Assembly (NCBI GenBank): GCA_023548195.1
Contig: JAJHZJ010000416.1
Span: 496,001-560,000, forward strand
Direction: 5' to 3'
DNA length: 64,000 nucleotides
Source of the DNA: Bettongia penicillata ogilbyi
Lineage: Eukaryota; Chordata; Mammalia; Diprotodontia; Potoroidae
Position numbers and translations under genes: made by a program
In this document: positions 34,286-45,364 of the stretch, piece by piece
Layout of the letters: each line of letters opens with the position of its first letter
Position numbering within the stretch: the stretch's first letter is position 1
Notes under the pieces: model-generated
Told to the model about the DNA's origin: nothing
Seen by the model: the letters and a program-made list of their open reading frames with translations, nothing else
Databases searched by the model: none

Positions 34286-34455
34286 GGTTTAAAGCTGGAA
34301 GAGTCACTAGAGAGCATTAATTAGATGAGGCCTTTTACAGATGAGGAAACTGAGGGCCAGAGTAGTCACCACTTTCTCAAGGTCCCATAAGTAGAGCAGT
34401 ATTTGAACTTGGCACCTACGCTTTGAATCCATTCAGCTTCCTACTACATCACACT
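34286..34455 (-). mobile_element. MIR
   Basis: It contains aaagctggaagagtcactag, ttttacagatgaggaaactg and cactttctcaaggtcccata. Confidence 0.7.
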
Positions 34456-35065
34456 GACTTCAATGTTAACATCAAGCTGTTATTTAACCCACACAGCCTA
34501 CTCCTTAATAAGAAAAACTGTGTTCACACTGTGGGATGGGGCAGATATTTTCAGACCTTCCCTAGGCAGATTTTTCTCCCCCTCTAGCCAAGGACAAACC
34601 TGGACGTCTAGCCAAGCCAGACCTCTTTATCTTGGTGACTGCAGGTAGATTTGGGCAGAAGGGCAGAGAATAACATCCTGAATTACCCAGCAAACCTGGA
34701 ATTGTTCAACATCAGCCCTACCAGGGAAAAGTGAACACCAACTGAACTGAGTAACAGAAAGGCAGGAAATGGGGCAGGAACCTGAATGAATGCTAAAGGA
34801 GGCCCGGAGACGCACCCAAAAGCCAAGTGACCACATCCACTGATCAGGAGAGGTGTCCACAAAACTGGGCAAGGGCCTTTTTGCTAGCAAAGACCATACC
34901 CCACATTAAAGAATCAATAAATGGCCATCCACTACTCAAAATAACATAAAACAAAAAGTCTTCCTTGCTCCACACACCCCAACACACACCTTTTAAAAAT
35001 TCTGGAGAAAAAGATTCCACTTACCCATTCCTGCCCCCACCCTCCATTTTTATAAAAATTAAGAG
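34456..35065. other. No feature recognised
   Basis: Unassigned. Open frames at 34463-34648 and 34627-34890 resemble no known protein. Confidence 0.4.
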
Positions 35066-35069
35066 CAGG

Positions 35070-35155
35070 AATATCTAAAAACCTCAGTTTCCTCATCTAT
35101 AAAATAAAGAGGTCTCTAAAATTCTTTCCAGACCTAAAAGTCTATGTTTTTATAA
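35070..35155 (+). mobile_element. MIR 3' part
   Basis: It contains cctcagtttcctcatctata, tctaaaattctttccagacc. Confidence 0.65.
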
Positions 35156-35509
35156 GCCTTTATTCAATGAATGCCACAAACAAAAAGGGGATGTTTTTGT
35201 TCTGAATTATAGCTTCTTGAGGGAAAGAGGAGACAGAAAAGAGGGGCAATATTAAGTAGGAAAGAGCCAGACATTTTAATAGGTTTTATGGAGAGCGTAT
35301 TAAATGAAATGAAGCCTAATACAGTGTCCCAAGAGCCTTGGTTCAGTTTAAAGCTATTAAAGTTTATGTAAAGCTATTTGCTGTTTATTATTATTATCAT
35401 TACTGGTGGTGAATCTCTTCTCTTGAAGAGGAAGAAACTTGAGTTTGGGTTCTCAGGGTAAGTTATCACCCTGAACCTTGGAAATGCTTGTTATTATTTC
35501 AGCACTGGA

Positions 35510-36500
35510 CAAGTCAACAGGCAGTTGTAAAGAACTTACTATGTGCCAATGAATACTGATTCATTGATTGCCAAGCACAGTGAAAACTGCTGAAGATACA
35601 AAGAAAAGAAGACAGTCCCTGCCCTCAATGAACTCACAATCTAATGGAAGAGATGACACGCAAACAACTACGTACATACAAGAAACAACTATGTACATAC
35701 AAGATGTTGTTGTTCATTCAGTAGTGTTGGACTCTTTATGACCCCATCATAGACCACACCATTCCAGGCCGCTCTCTCCTCTGCTACCTCCCAAAGTCTA
35801 AGTTCATGGTCATTACTGCCACGACACGATCTACCCCACCTCATCCTCTGCCATCACATCACCTCTTCCCTTTTGCCATCAATCTTTCCTAATATCAGGG
35901 TCTTTTCCAATGAGTCCCATTTTTTCATTATATGGCCAAAGTAAGCTGCAGCTTCAGAATTTGTTCTTCAAACGAATTAATTTCTTTAAGTATCTAGTGA
36001 TTTGATCTCCTTGCTGTCCAAGGGACTATCAAGTCTTCTCCAGCACCACAACTCAAAAGCATCAGTTTCTGCAGTGCTCAGCTTTCCCTATAGCTAACTC
36101 ACAACCATACATTGCTATTGGAAAAACCAGAGCTTTGACTATACAGACCTTTACTGGCAAGGTGAGGTCCCTGATTTTTAGTATCTGTTCAGATTTGCCT
36201 CAGCTTTCCTTTTCCAAAGAACAAGAGTCATTTAACTTCATTACTATGGCTGCCATCTGCAGTGATCTTCGAGCCCAAAAATATAAAATCTGATGCTACT
36301 TCCATTTTTTCTCCCTCTATTTGCCAGGGAGATATCTAAAGGAGATAATCAACAGAGGGTGGAGTGTGGGGGTGGGCCAGGAAAGGCTTCTTAGGATTTT
36401 AGCAGGGGCATGAAGGAAGCTAGCAAAAAAGGACACAGAGGTAAGGAAAGAAAGCATTACAGACTCAGCAGAAATGTGCATTGTTAGGAATGGAGTGCAT
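35510..36500 (-). mobile_element. L2 (antisense), split by an RTE element
   Basis: Left part 35510-35704: gaacttactatgtgccaatg, cagtccctgccctcaatgaa, ctcacaatctaatggaagag. Right part 36332-36500: ggagataatcaacagagggt, ggaaaggcttcttaggattt. Consecutive L2 blocks are separated by the RTE insert. Confidence 0.75.
35705..36331 (-). mobile_element. BovB-like RTE LINE, 3' end (antisense)
   Basis: The plus strand carries the diagnostic antisense BovB blocks: ccttgctgtccaagggact, cttctccagcaccacaactc, aaaagcatcagtttctgcag, gctcagctttccctatagc, cagacctttactggcaagg, and catctgcagtgatcttcgag with cccaaaaatataaaatctga. The 3' end (plus-strand left end) is tgttgttcattcagtagtg then ggactctttatgacccc, the same tail as the RTE-tailed SINEs. 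Only about 630 bp remain. No intact frame. Confidence 0.85.
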
Positions 36501-36502
36501 TC

Positions 36503-36850
36503 TCAGTCAGTCAATAAACATTTATTGAACACCTACTATATGCCAGACACATATATTCCGAGGATGCCAAAAAAAAGTAAAAGATAGTCCAGTTCCTGCC
36601 TTAAAGGAGCTCACAATTGAGTGGAGAAGACTTCAAGCAAACAGACGTGTATAAACAAACTACCTAACAGGATTAACTGGAAATAATCACAGAAAGAAAG
36701 CACTAGAATTAAAGACTGATCTGTCTTGTTCAAGAAGCAGCAAGAAGGCCAAGTATCCCTGGGGTCTTAAGAAGTCGTGAACTAGAGTGCCTAGTGGAGA
36801 GTAAAGCATAAGAAATAAGAGTCAAGTTATGAAGGGCCCAGCCCCATCAG
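36503..36850 (-). mobile_element. L2 3' part (antisense), second copy
   Basis: It begins tcagtcaataaacatttattg, then aggagctcacaattgagtgg, aaagcactagaattaaagac, tcaagttatgaagggccc. Confidence 0.8.
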
Positions 36851-36879
36851 AACTTTCCAGCCTTCTAGTAGGCTGTAAA

Positions 36880-37065
36880 AAATAACTTACCTGCTGGGAG
36901 GCAGAGAACCATGGTATGGCAGCTACAGAGAACCAAGGTTCATTTCTCCCTCACCCCCATGATTATTATCAATGCAACTTCACTTTCATCATTGGTGAAA
37001 TGAGGAGGTTGAGTTAGATGACCTCCAAGGTCTTGTTCAGCTCTAAATGGATGACTCTGGGAAAT
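36880..37065 (+). mobile_element. MIR (sense)
   Basis: It contains tcatcattggtgaaatgagg, gagttagatgacctccaagg and tcttgttcagctctaaatgg. Confidence 0.65.
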
Positions 37066-37620
37066 GCTTCTTGACTTCCCTAGTTCAGATGTTACCTCCT
37101 CTAGGAAGGCCTTTTCCTGATCCTCTCTACTTGTTACAGCCCTTCAATTACCTTCCATTTACTCATAAGTTTATATGTTATAGCTTCGAGTAGACTGTAC
37201 ACTCCTTTGTATCATACCAGCACCTAATCCAGTGCCCAATGACACTGGCCTCCTGGCTGTTGCCAACTTTGGCCCATCCCCCTTGCCTAGAAGTCTCTCC
37301 CTCTTCATCTCAGTCTCTTGGCTACCCTGGCTTTCTTCAAGTCCCAGCAAAATCCCACTTTCTACAGGAAGCCTTTCTCTATCCCCCATAATTCTAGTGT
37401 CTTCCCTCAGCTGATTATTTCAAATTGATCTCTTCATATGTAGCTTGTTTCTGCCCAGCTGTCTGTATGTTGTCTTCCCCCATGTGACATTGTGAGCTCC
37501 TTGACAGGAGGCACTGTCCTTTTGACTTTGTTTGTATCTGCAGTACTTAGCAAAATGCCTGGTACACAGTAGGTGTTTACTGAACATTTACTGACCAGCT
37601 GAGTGACTAAACAGTACTTA
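37066..37620 (+). mobile_element. Two L2 3' ends in tandem (sense)
   Basis: 37066-37225 ends at the 3' UTR block ccagcacctaatccagtgcc. 37235-37620 starts again in the coding end (gacactggcctcctggctgt), runs through cccactttctacaggaagcc, and ends gtacacagtaggtgtttact. Confidence 0.7.
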
Positions 37621-37689
37621 ATAAAATGCTTATTGAACGGTCTGACCTTGGACAAGCACAAGGCTTTGGTTTCTTTATGTCGAAAATGT

Positions 37690-38256
37690 AAGTGCTGCTT
37701 ACAAAGATCAAAGAGGAAAAGGATCTATAAGTTTGTACAAAACTATTTATGGCAGCTTTTTTTTTGGTAGTGAAAAAGAAATAGAAACTAAAAGGCACCT
37801 ATTCAGTAGGGAATGGCTGAAGAAACTGTGGCATATGCATGTAATGGAACACTATTGTGCTGTAAGAAACTGTGAAAAGAACTGTTTCAAAAAACCTGGG
37901 AAGACTTATATAAAATGATGCAGAGCGAAGGGAGCAGAACCAGAAGAACACTGTATACTAAAACAAAAGCACTGGGCAAGTGAACAATCTTAAAAGACTT
38001 AATAACTGATCAACAAAATAATCCACCATGATTCCAGAAGTTGGGTTATGAAGAATGCTACCCACCTTTCAACAGAGGTAAATAAGCAAAATGAGACACA
38101 GTTTTAGACATGGTCAATATGGGAAATTGTTGGCTTGACTATGCACATTTATTGCAATGGTTTTGTTTTGATTTATTTTAAAGTGAGAAGGAAAGAAAAG
38201 AAATGCTTGTTAAGTTAACTGAAAAGAACTTTAATAAAAATAAAATGAAAGCTTTA
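37690..38256 (+). mobile_element. L1 3' end
   Basis: It contains aactatttatggcagctttt, cagtagggaatggctgaaga, aacactattgtgctgtaaga, gggagcagaaccagaagaac, ttgttggcttgactatgcac, and ends in an AT-rich tail. Same family as 12216-12935. Confidence 0.8.
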
Positions 38257-38594
38257 TAAGACTCTAAGGACCTTTCTAATTCTAAATCCACAAGCCTGTG
38301 AATCATGGGGTCAGAGGACTTAGTCAAGGGATTTTAACAGGCTCAAGATAATAAGCTTTGGTACCACCTGGTCAAGGATGAAATCTTTTGAATAACATTC
38401 TATCTATCCACAACTCCATTCTTGCTATTCCTGTATACCACTCTTCTCCCTTGTGAATAAGATCTAGAAAAAAATAAACCCTCACATTATGAACTGCATG
38501 ATGTCAGAAAGAACAGGGGCTAAGTAACTGATAGGATTGACAGAGCAAGGGTACACAGACACGGAGTAGGAGGAGAAGAGAGAAACAGCATAGG
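38257..38594. other. No feature recognised, possible MIR end
   Basis: The first 40 bp (ctaaggacctttctaattct) look like a MIR 3' end, so the L1 at 37690 may have landed in a MIR. The rest is unassigned. Confidence 0.4.
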
Positions 38595-38665
38595 GGTCAT
38601 CACAGAAGTTGAGCTGGAAGGGATTCTGGAAGTCATCTAATCAAACACCCCCACTAAAGAGTTAG
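38595..38665 (-). mobile_element. MIR fragment
   Basis: It contains gagctggaagggattctgga and catctaatcaaacaccccc. Confidence 0.55.
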
Positions 38666-38821
38666 AGAAATATGAGATTTTCTGGACTCCAGACTAATCA
38701 CTCTTTGTATCAGATGTGGCCTATCAGTGAAGCCAGAGAGCTAAGCAGGCCAGGACCACAGGACCACAAACCAGAAACCCAAGATTGACAAGTCTCACAA
38801 TTTAGGTTACAAGAAAAATAT

Positions 38822-38822
<1 letters not shown>

Positions 38823-38870
<48 letters not shown>
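38823..38870. repeat. (CA)n microsatellite
   Basis: About 20 nearly perfect CA units. Confidence 0.95.
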
Positions 38871-38873
<3 letters not shown>

Positions 38874-38911
38874 ACCCTAATCAATCACATGAAATTTTAC
38901 TTTGTATAACA

Positions 38912-39172
38912 TAGGGCAGTTAGGTGCCACAGTGAATAGAGTGCTGGGCCTGAAGTCAGGAAAACTCATTTTCCTGAGTCAAATCCGACCTCAGTTACTT
39001 AATACCTGTGTGACCTTGGACAAGTCACTTAACCTCATTTTCCTCATCTGTAAAATGAGGACAATAACAGCACCTGCTTCCCAGGGTTGCTGCAAGGATA
39101 AAAGAAGATAATATTTGTAAAGGGCTTAGCACAGTGCCTGGCACATAGTAAATGCTGTGGACTTATCATTAT
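38912..39172 (+). mobile_element. CORE-SINE, L2-tail type, near full length
   Basis: Head ggcagttaggtgccacagtg, then gtcaggaaaactcattttcc, CORE tggacaagtcacttaacctc, linker ttcccagggttgctgcaagg, tail gcttagcacagtgcctggca. The best L2-tailed copy in the window. Confidence 0.9.
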
Positions 39173-39182
39173 TATTAATATC

Positions 39183-39300
39183 ATCCCATTATTACCTCTG
39201 TGCGACCTTGAGTAAGTCACTTAAACCTCTCTAGACATGCTCTTCATCTGTAAAAAGGACGCACCTGGCCTCGGTAACCTCTCCTTTAGGAACTAATATG
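39183..39300 (+). mobile_element. MIR (sense)
   Basis: It contains gcgaccttgagtaagtcact and ctctctagacatgctcttca. Confidence 0.6.
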
Positions 39301-39379
39301 CACTGACTCTAGGAAGACACCCCACAACCTGATGTAGAGTGAAATGAAGTGCCTAAAATAATGTGAGCCAAAATAAAAC

Positions 39380-39575
39380 TAAAAAGTAGTAACTCCCGCA
39401 TTCCTCTTCAGACCACTCTCTGGACTTCCTCCACCCATGCCTCCGACCTGCCCCTCCTGCTTGCTTTTCAGCTCCCTTTTTTGTGTAACCTGTCTACATT
39501 AGATGATGAGCTCCTTGAGGGCCCGACCTACCTTTCTTTTCACTAGTATCCTGGTCCACAGTAAGCAAAAGCTTA
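39380..39575 (+). mobile_element. L2 3' end
   Basis: It contains attagatgatgagctccttg and gagggcccgacctaccttt. Confidence 0.6.
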
Positions 39576-39587
39576 GAGGCCTGACTC

Positions 39588-39775
39588 ACATTAGCTGTAA
39601 TGACCAATCTCAATTCTAGAGAAGATAAAACCAAATACCTTCCAATAACTGACATTAATTGTAAGGACCAATAATCTCAATGCTACAGAAGAGAAAACCA
39701 AATAATTGTAATTGTAATTGACATTAATTGTAATAACCAATCTCAGATCTAGGGAACAACCAAGCCTCTCTTTGA
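39588..39775. repeat. Tandem repeat, about 66-bp unit, nearly 3 copies
   Basis: acattagctgtaatgacc (39588), acattaattgtaaggacc (39652) and acattaattgtaataacc (39721) each start a unit. The first two continue with an accaaata block and the third with a shortened one. The spacing is 64 then 69 bp. A smaller ttgtaa repeat (39705-39720) expands unit 2. Confidence 0.8.
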
Positions 39776-41097
39776 AGTGAAGGACAAGTTAGATCAGGGC
39801 TAGTTAGATCAAGGTAGTTTTACACCTGTTGATTTTAATAGGGGCAAGAGAATATCAGGAAACGATAAAACTTTTAAAGAATAAAATAAAATACTATGAT
39901 TTTCAGTTCTTACTTTTTCCTGTTTTATTTTTACTATTATAAGTCATTAGTGTAGATAAAAAAGAAAACGAAAAACACAATCTTTATCAGGGTGTTAAGT
40001 AGGTTGTGGCATGTTACTAGAGTAAAAGATATCACACGGGCATGACCGGAAAAAAAGGTGGCCCAGTCATATAGTGAGAATGAGGTATAACAGATGGCCA
40101 GCCCAAGTGAGGCAATGGTTATCAATGAAATGTTAAAATATTCAAAGGAAGGCTTTCAGTATAAAACCTCTACATAAGCTTTCTGCAAGGACGTGGACAT
40201 CAGGGGTGACTACCAATGAGAAGGTGCAGAGAGGAGAATTCACACTCTACAGTAAGGTTCAGGGTCATGAAACTCCAAAGAATTTCTGGGTAGATATTTT
40301 AATAAGAAACCTCTACAGGGACATCTAGTTCAACTCAGAACCAGCTGAAGGCCTTTTGAGATTTTTTTTTCCAGGAGTGAGCATGGGTAGTAGATCAGAA
40401 TATGAGTATTCTATTCCACTAAAGGCTAAGATCCACTCTTCCAAAACTGGCCCAAACTGGCTATGCCTTCGTATTAGTTATTGTTGCCTGCTATAAGGAA
40501 CACCATGTGTATGAGCGGTAGAAGGGTCTAACTATTTGGGTCAAATTTCTTTAAGTCTAAGGGGGACATCTATTGAAAGTGAGGCCACCCCTCTCCCCTG
40601 TTCTCATTTTCAAAATTTATCCTTTCCAACTTGTAAAGGCTCTGCTATGAATCAGATAAGGGAAGAGGGAGACAAAGGTTTTTTCTGTGATTACATATAG
40701 TGATTGGGACGCTGCAGCTTCTCCAGTTCAGTTTTAACATCAAGATTAGTTGGGAAGGAAATGCAAGTCATGTCAAGCATGGAATGGATTTTAATGGGAA
40801 GAGGCTGAAGAAAATCCCTCTCTCTAAATTCAAATTCAATACGCTTTTATAAAATGTCTTGTTATATCACATTCTTTTCTGAATACTGTACAACCTTTCT
40901 CCCTTTCCTACCCACTGAGCCATTCATTATAACAAAGCTTTTTAACAAACACATTGACCATGGTTGACAATAGAAGTAATATCTCATACCCCATTCCCCT
41001 ACCTCTGGAATAAAGAGGAGGGAAGCTCATTTTCCCAACTCTGCCAGAGCTAGGCTTGGTCATCAAAATTACATGAGGTTCAGTTTTATTGTTCATT
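39776..41097. other. No feature recognised
   Basis: 1.3 kb without an assignable family. A short direct repeat (gttagatcaggg/gttagatcaagg, 39788-39815) adjoins the tandem array. Confidence 0.4.
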
Positions 41098-41330
41098 CCA
41101 ACCAACAAACACTTACTAATTTTCTGCTGTAAACAGCACTGTGCTAAGTCTTAGGGGAGACACAAAACTTAAGACACAAAACCATTCTTGCCCTCGGATG
41201 AGCTTAACTGCAATGAGGGAATAAGTCACAGACACGGGTAACTGCCATACAACACATTACATGAAAAATACATCAGAGAGAGGAAGAACAAAATGCTAGA
41301 TGAGCTCTGAGGGGAAGAAAAGGTATTCCT
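41098..41330 (-). mobile_element. L2 3' part (antisense)
   Basis: It contains aacaaacacttactaatttt, gcactgtgctaagtcttagg, cttgccctcggatgagctta. Confidence 0.65.
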
Positions 41331-41344
41331 CTCCCCAGATGGTT

Positions 41345-41612
41345 GGCCTGGTGGAATCCCTAACTTCTGTGAAAAGTGCAGGTCAGATGCCACCTCTCAC
41401 ACCTTTCTGGATGATGTCCCCAGATCATGACCACTCTTGCCCACATGAAATGACTTTGTAAATACAGTACTTTCTATTTCTGTGTTTGTCAGTCCATCCC
41501 CAAGTACTATGGAAGCTTCTTGAAGACAGGAGTGCCTCCTTTTTATCTCTAGATGCCCAACACCAGTAGTGCCTCCCTGCCTACACCAAGCACTCAATAA
41601 ATAAATGTTTAT
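41345..41612 (+). mobile_element. L2 3' end
   Basis: It contains gtcagatgccacctctcaca, tggaagcttcttgaagacag, gcactcaataaataaatgtt. Confidence 0.7.
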
Positions 41613-41714
41613 TGACCTGAACTAGATTACTGACAGGTGTTACTAGTGAGGAAGCTGAAAGAATGGGGAGAAATTCCACAAGTGAAAAGGAGGAAGAAGG
41701 ACAAGGGAGGACAC

Positions 41715-41870
41715 ACTTTGTGCTTGGGTGGACAAGGAGTATTTCGGGTTGCCTGGAATGAAGAAAGGAATATGAGAGAAGGCTGGAAAGGCAGAGTGGT
41801 TCCAGATCATGAAGGTTTTAGTATTTAACACTTGCTAATAAGCAAGGGAGTTTGAACTTTAATCAACAAG
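41715..41870 (-). mobile_element. L2 fragment (antisense)
   Basis: It contains ttccagatcatgaaggtttt and gggagtttgaactttaatc. Confidence 0.5.
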
Positions 41871-41894
41871 GGGAAGAGAAGAGGAAGGTAGGGG

Positions 41895-42062
41895 GAAAGA
41901 AGTAAGCATTTTATTACCACCTACTAAGCACCAGGCACTGTGCTAAGTGCTTTTTACAAATATGATCTCATTCCATCCTAACAATCCTGGCAGGGAGGTG
42001 CTATTATGATCCCAATTTTACAGTTGAGGAAACTAAAGAAAATAAGAGGGTCACACAGCTTG
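41895..42062 (-). mobile_element. CORE-SINE (antisense)
   Basis: It contains ccaggcactgtgctaagtgc, gatcccaattttacagttga, gagggtcacacagcttg. Confidence 0.75.
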
Positions 42063-42269
42063 TTAACTGCTATGACAGAATAAAGACACAGAGTAGTTAC
42101 ATCCAGACAATTTATTTAGCAACGCCTGTGGTTGCAGAAACAATTCGGGTCCCAGGCTCTCACTAGCACAAGGCCTCAGAACCTTCGTTTCTACAATTAC
42201 CATATAATTGGAGGCTATTTCTTGGCACATTTATTAATCAGCCTTAATCACCGCATGGGTGTTGCCTCA
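42063..42269. other. Unassigned, possibly LTR-derived
   Basis: Higher GC than its surroundings, with no SINE or LINE signature. I could not confirm LTR ends. Confidence 0.3.
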
Positions 42270-42515
42270 GTCAAAGTGAGAGCTCAGAAAGATCTCTTGG
42301 CTTAAAAAGGCCAAAGTGTCCCACTGCATCCTGGATCATCTCCAGTTGTCCTGATCTATATCTTGCCACTGGACCCAGATGACACCAGAGGAGAAAGTGA
42401 GCCTGGTGACCTTGCACAGCCCTCTCTCCCTTAAATCCAATTCATTTGCAAGTCATGGTACCATCTTCCTGATGGCACCGTAGTCTTTGAGATGACAGCA
42501 CAAACAACAACATTA
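42270..42515 (+). mobile_element. SINE-like repeat, 'ACCCAGATGG' family (sense)
   Basis: It contains actgcatcctggatcatctc, cagttgtcctgatctatatc, gccactggacccagatgaca, ccttgcacagccctctctcc, cttaaatccaattcatttgc, and ends gacagcacaaacaacaaca. The best copy of this family in the window. Confidence 0.7.
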
Positions 42516-42699
42516 TTGAAGGAAATGAAAAAGCAAGATTATAAGGACTGAGATACCTGGTTTCTAACTGGTAGAGGGAAACACTGAGGTAGGGGGACAG
42601 TCTTGTGACTTTCTCATGATCAAGTCACTTACAAGAAGTTGGAACTTAATTTCACAAAATGGTGGATAAAGGCAAAATGGAATTACTCATGCTATTTTT

Positions 42700-42790
42700 A
42701 ATGTAACATAAGTGTCCAGTGCCATATCTGAACTCGGATCTTCTCGTCTCCAGGCCCAGTATTCTATTCTCTGTGCCACTAGCTCTGTCA
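42700..42790 (-). mobile_element. CORE-SINE head (antisense)
   Basis: It contains tgaactcggatcttctcgtc and tctattctctgtgccacta. Confidence 0.55.
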
Positions 42791-43127
42791 AAAGGCGACA
42801 GTGAGACCCTGGGTAGGCAGGAATATAAGTCTAGTAGAGAGATGAAAAAATGAGTGGAGTAGGGGAAGGGCATACACATCAACCCCAATCACAACTGTCA
42901 CCTCCTAATTTACAGCACACAGAGGCCAGGATAATTCCAACAATCCCATCAATGGGCATGGTCCCTCAGTCCTGTATAAAGCATAGCTGGCCCTGCAAAT
43001 CAAACCCCTGCTCCCAGACACAGCCTTCACAATAACAAACTATTGCTCATCTATTTGGTTAGAATATCACCAAGTATGAGAGCTGGAGAAAGACCACCTA
43101 CTCTTACCTTCACATTTTAAAAAAATG

Positions 43128-43250
43128 GGACAAAATAATATTTACATGGGGCTTAGCACAGTATCTGACACTTAGTAGTTGCTATATAAATGCTAACTAT
43201 TATAATTTATTATAACTTTTATTATTATTATTATTATTATAATAAATGGG
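43128..43250 (+). mobile_element. CORE-SINE tail with (TTA)n
   Basis: It contains ggggcttagcacagtatctg, gttgctatataaatgctaac, then TTA units (43218-43240). Confidence 0.7.
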
Positions 43251-43419
43251 GAGGCCCAAGGCCAGAGTCTGAAGCAGGATCAGGGATACAGCCCAGGCTT
43301 CACAACTCCCACTCAAACACTTGCCAACAAACCACTTTAAAATGATCAACATAACATCTGGAATCTATAGAAATTCTAGAAATCAATAGTTTGTAACAAA
43401 CCTTAGAGAGATTCCCTAG

Positions 43420-43505
43420 ACAGAAACTCCCTAGAAATCCTCCTTGTTTTACTGATAAGGAAAAAGAGTCCCAAAAGGTTAAGGTCAAGATTGGCACAAC
43501 AGAGA
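43420..43505 (-). mobile_element. MIR fragment
   Basis: It contains ccttgttttactgataagga and aaaaggttaaggtcaaga. Confidence 0.55.
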
Positions 43506-43511
43506 ACATCC

Positions 43512-43682
43512 AATCATTAAATCAAGAGACCTGGGTTCTAGCTCTGCCTCTCTGTTTCCTTAGTACCTGTGACCTTGGGCAAGTCACTAGCCTTTCTTCA
43601 GACCTCAGTTTCCTTTGCTGTAAAATAAGGTGTTCAGACTAGATAGTCTCTAAGTTCTCCTTTGGACTTTGATTCTGACTTT
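43512..43682 (+). mobile_element. MIR (sense)
   Basis: It contains gacctgggttctagctctgc, gaccttgggcaagtcactag, gacctcagtttcctttgctg, ttcagactagatagtctcta. Confidence 0.8.
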
Positions 43683-43734
43683 CCTAGCAACTATAAAAAA
43701 GGAGAAAGCTTTACCTGATTCACCTAGGTTTAGA

Positions 43735-43918
43735 ATAAGGGATCAAAGTTTTAGTGCTGGAAAGTACCTGAGGTCATCCAGTTCAGCATCCTCCCTTTGT
43801 GACACAGAAGTGACTCTGCCCAACATCTCACTGAGATAGCAAGAAGTGGCAGTTGGGATTCAAACTCATCTTCTCTGACTTCAAACCTAGAGTTCCTTTC
43901 CTCCACACCACACATATC
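43735..43918 (-). mobile_element. MIR (antisense)
   Basis: It contains tagtgctggaaagtacctga, ggtcatccagttcagcatcc, agtggcagttgggattcaaa. Confidence 0.75.
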
Positions 43919-44159
43919 CCAGCTAAGAAAACTTCTTGACTTTCAGCTCTGTCCTTTCACAGGATAACACTGCCACACAGGCAACCTCATCCTCTCCATC
44001 TCTGAGAGTCAATGAAATGATATAATTAACCAAGGCTGAACTTCATAACCTCCCAAGTTCTTTCCAAATCTGGGCAGTATCGGATCTTATCTGCTCCAAG
44101 GCAAATATTTTGAAAATACAGCAGGATAGACTGATACTATGTCCATACTACAATGGAAA

Positions 44160-44335
44160 TGGAAAGTATGAGATTAGTACTGCCAGGACCTGGCTTCTAA
44201 TCTCTGCCATTTACTATCTGTGTGACATTAGGCAAACCACTTAACCTTCATGGGCATAAGTCAAATGACTTCATCTATAAAACGAGAATGTTAGAACAGA
44301 TGACCTCAAGTCCCTAATTCTATGCTCTAAATGTA
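44160..44335 (+). mobile_element. MIR (sense)
   Basis: It contains ctggcttctaatctctgcca, tctgtgtgacattaggcaaa and gttagaacagatgacctcaa. Confidence 0.75.
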
Positions 44336-44469
44336 ACTAAATTTAGATTTGACTTTAATTAAATGATATGCATTATCCCTTTTCATTTTAAAATTAAGGA
44401 TTAAATAAATAAAACACTTCATAAAACTTAAGGAACTACATAAATATTGGCTATTACTATCATTAAATC

Positions 44470-44662
44470 TATGGTCCTGGTGGCAAGAGTACTGAATTTG
44501 GAGTCAGAGGACCTGAGTTTAAATTCCATTTCTGCTTTCTACCCACTGTGGCCTTGGTTAAGTCATCACTGTTTGGGCATCAATTTCATATCTGTAAGAT
44601 ATAGAAGTTGGAATGGATGACCTCTACAATTCTTTCCAGCTCTAACTCCTATGAATTCATGG
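44470..44662 (+). mobile_element. MIR (sense)
   Basis: It contains gagtactgaatttggagtca, gaggacctgagtttaaattc, tggaatggatgacctctaca, attctttccagctctaac. Confidence 0.75.
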
Positions 44663-44704
44663 GGAAATAAATATCTTTTTTTTTTTTTTTGGAAAAAGTC
44701 ACCA

Positions 44705-44810
44705 AGGATGTCAAGCATTTATTGAGCTCCCATTATATGCCACGCACTATCCTAAACAATAAAGATGCAAAGAAAAGCAAAACAATCTCTATTACATGGA
44801 GCCAACATTG
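44705..44810 (-). mobile_element. L2 fragment (antisense)
   Basis: It contains tcaagcatttattgagctcc and cacgcactatcctaaacaat. Confidence 0.65.
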
Positions 44811-45017
44811 GTCAAAGGATGAAACAACTTTGAACTTACTTTTAAATTATTTATTCATTTTGTTTTGCCATTGAAAAACTTCACAAGGGCTACCAGGAAG
44901 ATGAAGATTGGCCTACTGGCCTTGCTACACCTATCTACTCTGGAACCACTGTCACCTGGATGAAGATGAAATCATAGATGAAAGGGGGGAGGGAAGAAAG
45001 AGAGGTGAAAGAAAAGA

Positions 45018-45055
45018 GAACAGAAGGAAGGGAGGGAGGGAGGGAGGGAGACAGC
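45018..45055. repeat. (GGGA)n low-complexity purine tract
   Basis: Five GGGA units (45030-45049) within a longer purine-rich stretch at 44980-45090. Confidence 0.85.
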
Positions 45056-45129
45056 AAGGAATGAAAGAAGGAAAGGAGATAGCAGCTAGAGAAAGTGAAC
45101 TGCCTAAGGGTACATAGCTAGTTATCTTC

Positions 45130-45364
45130 AAGAGCCCTGAGACCTCCTATAAAGTTCTTCCTTTCAGGGATCCGCTCTGCCCTCCTTAGCAATTCAGGCC
45201 CTGAATTCCATATGCTGAGAGCTCAAGAGATTGGCCCCTAGGTTAATTAAGATAAAGCCTTAAGATTTAGGTCCTGGATTTTGTCCTTGGTTATTCACTT
45301 CTGTCGTCTGACATCTCAAATTCTATTATTGACTTTATATAGTTGAAACATCTGGGAGATATTT
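45130..45364. other. No feature recognised
   Basis: Unassigned, just 5' of a SINE copy, as is 42063-42269. Confidence 0.35.

Noticed and set aside
38823..38870. Regular repeats as a CRISPR-like array
   Set aside because: This and the other CA/TA tracts are dinucleotide microsatellites with no spacers, in a vertebrate intron.
38912..38990. tRNA gene
   Set aside because: The tRNA-like heads of CORE-SINEs here and elsewhere are degraded and continue into SINE bodies.
40945..40985. Possible next AAK1 exon (ttgaccatggttgacaatag)
   Set aside because: Slight resemblance to antisense of the VNNEH region, but the surrounding frame does not encode AAK1 and no splice sites fit.
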